The notes below the pieces were generated by a model. It saw only the letters and a program-made list of their open reading frames with translations, had not been told where the DNA came from and searched no databases. A stretch of 64,000 nucleotides of DNA from Frankineae bacterium MT45 (lineage in GTDB: Bacteria > Actinomycetota > Actinomycetes > Mycobacteriales > Jatrophihabitantaceae), in assembly GCA_900100325.1 (NCBI GenBank), contig LT629697.1:3531423-3595422 (forward strand). Direction: 5' to 3'. Shown here in pieces: positions 58,491-64,000 of this stretch (positions are counted from its first letter, which is position 1; each line of letters opens with the position of its first letter). Position numbers and translations under genes: made by a program.

Positions 58491-59329
58491 GCCGGGCGCT
58501 GGTGCTCGGAGGCGGCGGTAGCGCGGCCGTCGGCTGGGAGTTGGGGGTGCTGCAGGGGCTGGCCGAGGCCGGGTTTGCTGCGCAGCAGGCCGACACCCTC
58601 ATCGGCACCTCGGCCGGGGCGATCGTAGCCGCCCGACTGGCCTCCTCGGTATCGATTGCCCTGCTTTATAAGGAGATCTGCACTGCGGTCGCCGCCGAGG
58701 CGCTGGCCATTGACTACGATGCCGTCGCTCAAGCCTGGATGGAGGCGGTCGTCGGCGCCGAGTCCGCTGTGGTGGCCCGCCGCCGCATCGGCGCGTTCGC
58801 TCAGGCCGCTGAGACCATGCCCGAGGCGCAGCGACGGGGTGAGATTCGCGCGATGCTGCCGGCCGCCGAGTGGCCGCAGCGACCGGTGACGCTCTGCGCG
58901 GTGAGCGCCGAGTCCGGCGAGTTCGCCACGCTTACCGCGAGCTCCGGGGTCGATTTCGTCGATGCGGTTGCCGCCAGCTGCGCCGTGCCCGGGGTGTGGC
59001 CGCCGGTGACGATCGGCGGCGAGCTCTTCATGGACGGCGCGGTCCGATCGCCGACGAACACATCGGTGGCCCAGGGGCACGAACACGTGCTGGTGCTGGC
59101 GCCGATGGTGCCGCCCGGACGGGGCGGTATCGACGCCGAACTCAGCCGGCTCCATCCGGCGGCGACCGCGGCGATCGTTGCTGATGCAGAGTCGGTGGCG
59201 TCGTTCGGTAACAACCCGCTCGACCCGGGAGTCGCTCCGGCGGCGGCCGAGCAGGGGTACCGGCAGGGCCTCGCCGAAGCCGATCGCCTGCGGGTGGCGC
59301 TCCCCTCGTGGACCGCGCAGACGGAGTAG
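58487..59329 (+). CDS. Patatin-like phospholipase
   Basis: 280 aa. Oxyanion loop RALVLGGGGSAAVGWELGVL, nucleophile elbow LIGTSAGAIVAAR (Ser42), and the Asp of the dyad in LFMDGAVRSPTN (Asp183). Patatins cleave acyl esters of phospholipids or other lipids with a Ser-Asp dyad. No signal peptide or membrane anchor. GTG start overlaps the regulator stop. It might release the acid used by the island, but that is only context. Confidence 0.92.
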   Translation: MSRALVLGGGGSAAVGWELGVLQGLAEAGFAAQQADTLIGTSAGAIVAARLASSVSIALLYKEICTAVAAEALAIDYDAVAQAWMEAVVGAESAVVARRRIGAFAQAAETMPEAQRRGEIRAMLPAAEWPQRPVTLCAVSAESGEFATLTASSGVDFVDAVAASCAVPGVWPPVTIGGELFMDGAVRSPTNTSVAQGHEHVLVLAPMVPPGRGGIDAELSRLHPAATAAIVADAESVASFGNNPLDPGVAPAAAEQGYRQGLAEADRLRVALPSWTAQTE

Positions 59330-59378
59330 GTAGAGCCGCACCCCGCCGCGCCACTCAGACCCGCTCTATCCGTACCTC

Positions 59379-59396
59379 AAAAGTGCAGTAACTTTT
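59379..59396 (+). promoter_or_regulatory. AT-rich inverted repeat upstream of the surface protein
   Basis: AAAAGT-GCAGTA-ACTTTT: perfect 6-bp arms in an otherwise GC-rich gap, 130 bp before the ATG at 59527. A second AAGTAACTT lies at 59430-59438. It could be an operator or promoter element. Confidence 0.4.
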
Positions 59397-59526
59397 CTGG
59401 CGAAATCCATTGTTTTCTGCCTTACGGAGAAGTAACTTCGGGTCTGCGGTGCCGCGCAGAACGCAATCAGGGAGGGCACGGGGCCATCCCTTCGCGGCAT
59501 TTCGCGTCGCTAGGGAGCGGAACCCA

Positions 59527-62241
59527 ATGAGAATTTCTGTTAGACGCAGAAAGACCTTCGCCACCATCTCCGGGGTCGCGGCGATCGGCCTCGTCGCGGG
59601 TGTCACCAGCGCGTTGATCGGTTCCTCGCCGGCTTCGGCGGCGACGATCAATGCGACCCTCAACGCCAGGTGCACCATTCCGGTAGCGGGCTCGGAGGAC
59701 TACGCGGCGAAGATCACCGCCACCGTTCCCGACTCCGCGCAGGTCGGTGACACCGTCGCCCTGCAGAACTTCTCCATCAGCATCCTGCTCAACATCGCCA
59801 CCACTGACGCGCTGCAGATTCTCGGTGCCACCACCATTGAAGGGGCCATCACGGCCGGGGCGTCGGTCACCAACGCGTCGCCCTCCGCGGTATCGATCAC
59901 CGCGACCGTGCCCTCCACGCCGGTGCCGCAGACCCAGGACGCGAACGGCGACGGCCCGGCCTTCCCGATCACCGCGACCGGTCCCTCGCCGTCGGTGACG
60001 CTCACCTCGGCCGGCAGCGCAGTCTTGACGGCGACCACGGTCAGCGCGGTCTTCAACCCCAAGAACGCGGCCGGCACGAGTGTGCTGCCCGTGGCCAAGC
60101 AGAACATCCCCTGCACCTTCGACTCCGGCCAGAGCCTGCAGCTCGGCTCGATCGCGGTGAAGCCGGCCGGTGGGCCGACCCCCACGCCGCCCACCCCCGC
60201 GCCGCCGACGGATACACCGAGCCCGACGGCGGCACCGCCGACGGTTACGCCGAGCCCGACCCCCGGACCGCCGACGCCCACACCGACACCCAACGACAAT
60301 CCGCCAGGCGTCATCAACACGACCGTTAACGTCGCTTGCACGCTGCCGGTAGCCGGAAACGAGGTGTACCCGGCGACCTTCACCGCTTCGCTGCCGCCGG
60401 AACTGACCTTCGGGGACACTTTCGCGTTGCAGAACTTCGCGGTCGATATCCACTTCGGGGCATTCACGACCGACGCCTTCCAGATTCTCGGGGCAACCTC
60501 GCTCGACGGTTCGGCCACCACTGGTGTGAGCGTGTCGGGCGGTTCGCCGAGCGCCCTGTCGATCCCGGCCGCAATCCCGAACACCGCCATTCCGCAGGAC
60601 CAGGACGAGAATGGCGACGGACCGCCGTTCACGGTCACCGCGACCGGCACCGGTCCGTCAGTGACAGACAACGGTTCAACCGTGACCTTGACGGCCAGCA
60701 GTTTCGCGCTGGTGCTCAATCCGAAGGACGCCACCGGAAAGAGCGTGCTTCCAGTCGCGAAGCAGAGCATCCCCTGCTCGTTCGTCGACGGTCAGAACCT
60801 CTCGCTCGGCTCAGTCGCCCAGATCTTCGACCTCGGTCCGACCTCGGTGACGCTCTCCGGCCCGAGCCAGGCCACCGCCGGCGCCTCGGTGACCTACACC
60901 GCGACCACTGATACGCCAGGTGCCAGCGTCACCTTCACCGACCTCGGCTCCCCGAACGTGCGCCTCTGCACCGCAGTCGCCGCCTCCGGTACAACGGCGA
61001 GCTGCACGACGAGCTTCACCAGTGGAAGCCTGCACCGCGTCGTCGCGACCACCACTTACGTCAATGAGTGCTGTGGATCGGGCCAGGACGGCGGAAACGC
61101 ACCGGCGAGCTCGAACATCGTCACCACCACCGTGACGGGGTTGGCACCGACACCGACGCCAACACCCACGGCGAGTCCCACACCGACGATGACGCCGACC
61201 CCGACGTACATGCCGCCGCCTCCCTCGCCGGCACCGAGCGGGACGCTCTCGGTCTCCCCGAACCCCGTCGCCCTGGGATCGCAGATCACGGTCTCCGGAA
61301 CCGGGTGCACAACGCCGGCTGGAACGTCCGCGAGCGTGATGGTCTTCGTACAGTCCGGCGACGCAATCCAGGGCTACCCCGGTGCCGTCGTCGCCGCTGA
61401 CGGATCGTGGTCGCTGAAGGTCACCCCATTTGGGCCGAGCGGCTTCATGAACAGCGATCCGCTGCACGACCGGGTATGGGCCGAGTGTGACGAACTCACC
61501 TCTCCATCGGTGGGTACCACCTTCTTCACCTACAACTCGGTCACCCTCGGCTTCACCAACCTGCCGTCGCCGACGCCTTCACCGACGCCGGCACCCACGG
61601 CCACGCCGGCACCCACGGCCACGCCGACCTTCACGCCGAAGCCGACCGCCACTCCGGCACCGACGGCCACGCCGAAGCCGACCGCGACACCGGCTCCGAC
61701 GGCCACGCCGGCTCCGACCCTGACGCACATCGACTTCACCGCGAACGGGACGATCGGCCTGCCGACCGTCAATGGCAGCGGCAAGGTCGGTCCGGGTCTG
61801 GTCTCCACCGACGTCAATCTCAAGGGCGGTTCCTTCACAGGCACCACCACCCTGCCGAACATGACGATCAACGCCAGCCTCTTCGGGTTCATCCCGACGA
61901 CGATCGTCGCCTCCTTCAGCCAGATCGGCCTGCTCACCGGGCAGCTCGCTCCGGGCGCGACGGACCTCACCGCTGACCTGACGGCCAACATCGGCGTCAA
62001 ATCGGTCGTCGCGGTCGGAATCCTGCCGCTCACCTCGGGGAACTGCCAGACGGCGGCTCCGGTGAGCATTCACCTGGCCTCCAACGGCAAGGGGCAGTTC
62101 TCGCCCTTCGTCGGCGGCACGGTGACCTCGAAGTTCGCGATCGGGAAGCTGGCCAACTGCGGCCTGCTGACCGATGTTCTGAACGCGATCTTCCCGGGCC
62201 CGAACAACACGCTCACGCTGAACCTGGTCGCAAAGAGTTAG
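59527..62241 (+). CDS. Large secreted Pro/Thr-linker protein with duplicated domain
   Basis: 904 aa. Signal peptide 1-38 (VRRRKTF...SSPASA). Domain A at about 39-212 and domain B at about 259-433 are a clear duplication (CTIPVAGSEDY / CTLPVAGNEVY; DTVALQNFSISI / DTFALQNFAVDI; SVLPVAKQNIPC / SVLPVAKQSIPC). Between and after them are PT-rich linkers (213-258, 538-568, 679-733). An Ig-like domain lies at about 436-538 and another beta domain at 570-678. The C-terminal domain (733-904) has a Cys pair. No sortase motif or C-terminal anchor, so secreted. Domain A/B look like the 'DUF6801'-type beta domain (uncertain). ATG 59527 is chosen for the signal peptide. Confidence 0.85.
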   Translation: MRISVRRRKTFATISGVAAIGLVAGVTSALIGSSPASAATINATLNARCTIPVAGSEDYAAKITATVPDSAQVGDTVALQNFSISILLNIATTDALQILGATTIEGAITAGASVTNASPSAVSITATVPSTPVPQTQDANGDGPAFPITATGPSPSVTLTSAGSAVLTATTVSAVFNPKNAAGTSVLPVAKQNIPCTFDSGQSLQLGSIAVKPAGGPTPTPPTPAPPTDTPSPTAAPPTVTPSPTPGPPTPTPTPNDNPPGVINTTVNVACTLPVAGNEVYPATFTASLPPELTFGDTFALQNFAVDIHFGAFTTDAFQILGATSLDGSATTGVSVSGGSPSALSIPAAIPNTAIPQDQDENGDGPPFTVTATGTGPSVTDNGSTVTLTASSFALVLNPKDATGKSVLPVAKQSIPCSFVDGQNLSLGSVAQIFDLGPTSVTLSGPSQATAGASVTYTATTDTPGASVTFTDLGSPNVRLCTAVAASGTTASCTTSFTSGSLHRVVATTTYVNECCGSGQDGGNAPASSNIVTTTVTGLAPTPTPTPTASPTPTMTPTPTYMPPPPSPAPSGTLSVSPNPVALGSQITVSGTGCTTPAGTSASVMVFVQSGDAIQGYPGAVVAADGSWSLKVTPFGPSGFMNSDPLHDRVWAECDELTSPSVGTTFFTYNSVTLGFTNLPSPTPSPTPAPTATPAPTATPTFTPKPTATPAPTATPKPTATPAPTATPAPTLTHIDFTANGTIGLPTVNGSGKVGPGLVSTDVNLKGGSFTGTTTLPNMTINASLFGFIPTTIVASFSQIGLLTGQLAPGATDLTADLTANIGVKSVVAVGILPLTSGNCQTAAPVSIHLASNGKGQFSPFVGGTVTSKFAIGKLANCGLLTDVLNAIFPGPNNTLTLNLVAKS

Positions 62242-62269
62242 TACGCGGGCAGTACCTGCTTAACGGATT

Positions 62270-62301
62270 GGGCCGCATCACCAGCGATGGTGATGCGGCC
62301 C
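62270..62301. terminator. Bidirectional terminator, 14-bp stem, GCGA loop
   Basis: GGGCCGCATCACCA (62270-62283) and exact complement (62288-62301) with a tetraloop, between the surface-protein stop and the convergent small membrane gene. Confidence 0.88.
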
Positions 62302-62309
62302 GATCTGCT

Positions 62310-62534
62310 TCAACGAGGTGTGTCCCACGAGCTCCGTTGGTCTGGAGGCCCGTCGGTCGGATCGGACGGGAACTTTCCACTCTCCGCTGTTCGATCCTTG
62401 AGGAACCTGGTCCTACGTTCCCGCCACGGGTCAGCCCTCACGGGACCCGACCTCGGGCCCCTCTGCTTATCGACACGCCAAGCCACGCCCAACAGGCCCA
62501 CTACGAGCACAATCAGCAACAGCCAGAACAGCAT
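62310..62534 (-). CDS. Small single-span membrane protein
   Basis: 74 aa. One membrane helix right at the start (MLFWLLLIVLVVGLLGVAWR), then a basic, Pro/Asp-rich tail. ATG 62534 has GGGAGG 8 nt upstream, which decides it against longer readings. It looks like the small actinobacterial 'PLDc N-terminal-like' or hypothetical membrane peptides; no function is known. Confidence 0.7.
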   Translation of the reverse strand: MLFWLLLIVLVVGLLGVAWRVDKQRGPRSGPVRADPWRERRTRFLKDRTAESGKFPSDPTDGPPDQRSSWDTPR

Positions 62535-62840
62535 TCCGTCTACCTCCCAGGGGCCTGCGGCCCTTCGGCGCAAGGATAACGGTGCACAAGCCATTCCGCC
62601 TCGCAGTCAGCTGTCCCCTGCTACGTGACTTGGCGGACCCCCACGTCCGCGTAGCCAGCCGGCGACGCCGCTTCCCGGTGGACTGGTCCCGTCCCACAAG
62701 AGTCAGACGGTCCCCCGGTCTCCCGGTTTCAACATGCCCCGCCCGGCCGGTGCGGTTATCGTGTCCCGACGACTGCCCTGGGGGTACAGCTTCCGGAGCC
62801 CCGTTTGCCCTTGTATTGCAGGGCGCCGCAGCGTTGTCGG
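62535..62840. other. Non-coding stretch
   Basis: About 306 bp without a convincing gene on either strand. Apart from a short hairpin (GCGGAC 62633-62638 / GTCCGC 62645-62650) I see no tRNA, no repeats and no clear promoter. It separates the small membrane gene from the end of hipA. Confidence 0.5.
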
Positions 62841-64000
62841 TCAGCGCTGGTCGTAGAAGATGTAGGGGTTGAGGACCTCGCGGCCCATCAATGTGTCCCT
62901 CTCCGCAGCGGTTAGATGCGCCTCTTCGGCAGCGTCCTTCCAGTGTTCCCGGATTCCTGAGACGACGTGATCGACCGTGTCGTCCGCGTCAGACGCGGTG
63001 AGGCGGAAAGCCGGTGCGGCCTTGCGGCAGACCCAGAGTTGACTGGACCGGTAGCCGTCGTCGGTGACGGCGATGGCCTGGTTGGAGACCGAGGTCCGTC
63101 GCGGCTGCGGGGTGAGGTCGTACGCCGGTGCAAGCTCGAGTGCGACGCCGTCCCAGAAGGCGGCGTGGTTGCGCAGATGGTCGTCGTTGTTGCCGATGCA
63201 GACGTTGAAGACCAGCCGCAGGAAGAGTTCTCGCAGCGCGTTCTCGGGATGCCGGAACGACGTGGTGATCGCGTCGGCGAGCATCGGGTAGCTCGCGTAC
63301 CGGGCCGAGTATTCGCCGAGCCCGAGAACGGTGAGCGCGGACAACAACATCCGCCGGCCACCGCCCGGGGTCCGGTCGAACCGTTCCACCACGAGAACGT
63401 CCTTTCCGGACACACGCAGGACCTCCACCTCGGGGACGTCGATGCCCGCGTACCGGGCCAACATCATCGCGGCGGCTTCAGCTTTTACGACCGGCCGATC
63501 GTCGGTGGAGGAGGAGAACTTCGCGATCAGATTCCGGTCGCCGTCGGTGAGCAGCGCTTTGGGACGAGCACCCCCCACGGAGGTGCCGTGACCGGCGGCA
63601 ACTGCAAGATCGTCAGGGATGTGTTCGCCGGCTTCGGCCCTCGCTGCGGCCTCGGCCAACTGCTCCAAAGTGGCGTCGCCGCCACGCGGAACGTACTCCG
63701 TCGCTGAGGTCTGGAAGTCGAGCGCACCGATCCGATCGCTCCCCGAGGCGAGCAGGTAGGTCAGTTCGGAGAGTTCCACGTTCGGGTCCGACCCGACACG
63801 CAGGTTGATGACCCGTCTGCCCCAGGCATCCGGGGCCGAGTCGCGCAGACAGCCGGCTATCGGAGTTGGCTCCCGCCCCGGGATCAGCGGCGCGGTGGGA
63901 TCGAAAGTGCCTTGCTGCAAAGGCAATTCCGGGGCAAATAGGGAGATCGCGCCGTCACGGGATAGGTAGCTCCGCCCATAGGCGAACGAGAGCACCGCCC
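62841..64000 (-). CDS. hipA: HipA-family Ser/Thr kinase (N-terminus cut by window end)
   Basis: At least 386 residues; the true start lies past the window. P-loop-like segment HGTSVGGARPKALLTDGD with a Ser that could be autophosphorylated, NLIAKFSSS (ATP Lys), EVEVLRVSGKDVLVVERFDR, the catalytic NVCIGNNDDHLRNHAAFWDG, and metal-binding APAYDLTPQPR. HipA kinases phosphorylate tRNA synthetases (GltX in E. coli) and are held by HipB. HipB is normally upstream of hipA, here outside the window, so the antitoxin cannot be checked. Confidence 0.9.
   Translation of the reverse strand, partial: AVLSFAYGRSYLSRDGAISLFAPELPLQQGTFDPTAPLIPGREPTPIAGCLRDSAPDAWGRRVINLRVGSDPNVELSELTYLLASGSDRIGALDFQTSATEYVPRGGDATLEQLAEAAARAEAGEHIPDDLAVAAGHGTSVGGARPKALLTDGDRNLIAKFSSSTDDRPVVKAEAAAMMLARYAGIDVPEVEVLRVSGKDVLVVERFDRTPGGGRRMLLSALTVLGLGEYSARYASYPMLADAITTSFRHPENALRELFLRLVFNVCIGNNDDHLRNHAAFWDGVALELAPAYDLTPQPRRTSVSNQAIAVTDDGYRSSQLWVCRKAAPAFRLTASDADDTVDHVVSGIREHWKDAAEEAHLTAAERDTLMGREVLNPYIFYDQR

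Noticed and set aside
61564-61725. Short tandem repeats as a CRISPR array
   Set aside because: They are in-frame codons for Pro-Thr-Ala linkers (units of 6-18 nt) with no spacers and no cas genes.
62633-62650. Possible tRNA or small RNA in the 62.5-62.8 kb gap
   Set aside because: Only one 6-bp stem is present; no T arm, acceptor pairing or promoter could be found.

Overview
The window is high-GC DNA from an actinobacterium. Supporting signs are many GTG starts, ATGA/GTGA stop-start overlaps, an F420-type LLM oxidoreductase, MpaB-type oxygenases, a SepX/GlpR-type divisome receptor beside a gephyrin-like Glp, and conserved small actinobacterial proteins. A free-living soil or plant-associated lineage of the Frankiales/Jatrophihabitans kind is my guess; no rRNA is present to settle it. 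I see no insertion sequence, phage, CRISPR array or attachment site.

Layout. (1) 0.1-4.2 kb: small HTH protein, alpha/beta hydrolase, conserved small proteins, a VOC protein coupled to a small membrane protein, and a tautomerase. (2) 4.3-13.3 kb, housekeeping: tRNA-Ala(CGC); the minus-strand set galU-glp-RimJ-type acetyltransferase-glpR; 5-formyl-THF cyclo-ligase, FmdB, SAF protein and mscL; then molybdopterin genes moaC-mog-moaE facing moaD, which appears to start at CTG. (3) 13.3-20 kb: MpaB-type oxygenase, a zinc-knuckle SDR, envelope proteins, a hemerythrin protein and murB.

(4) 20-57 kb is a catabolic island. It holds two carotenoid/stilbene-cleavage-type oxygenases, three paralogous two-part VOC proteins, a limonene-epoxide-hydrolase-type enzyme, seven CoA ligases (one feruloyl-CoA-synthetase-like), two thiolases, an acyl-CoA dehydrogenase, a TesB thioesterase, three SDRs, a crotonase, a complete Liv-type ABC importer, an F420-type oxidoreductase and two regulators with two HxlR domains each. 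The logic would be: import a carboxylate or terpenoid/aryl-polyene-like compound, cleave it with an Fe(II) oxygenase, activate the pieces with CoA, and shorten them by beta-oxidation-like steps. The substrate is not known.

The main discovery is a 17-bp motif, consensus ACNCTGTTAGTTGTAGT. It occurs in the promoter gaps at 22208, 26951, 35746, 35856, 43969, 44114 and 53513, in front of nearly every transcription unit of the island. This points to one regulon under one regulator.

(5) 57.5-64 kb: a HxlR regulator coupled to a patatin-like lipase, a large secreted Pro/Thr-linker protein with a duplicated domain, a small membrane protein, and a HipA-family kinase cut by the window end.
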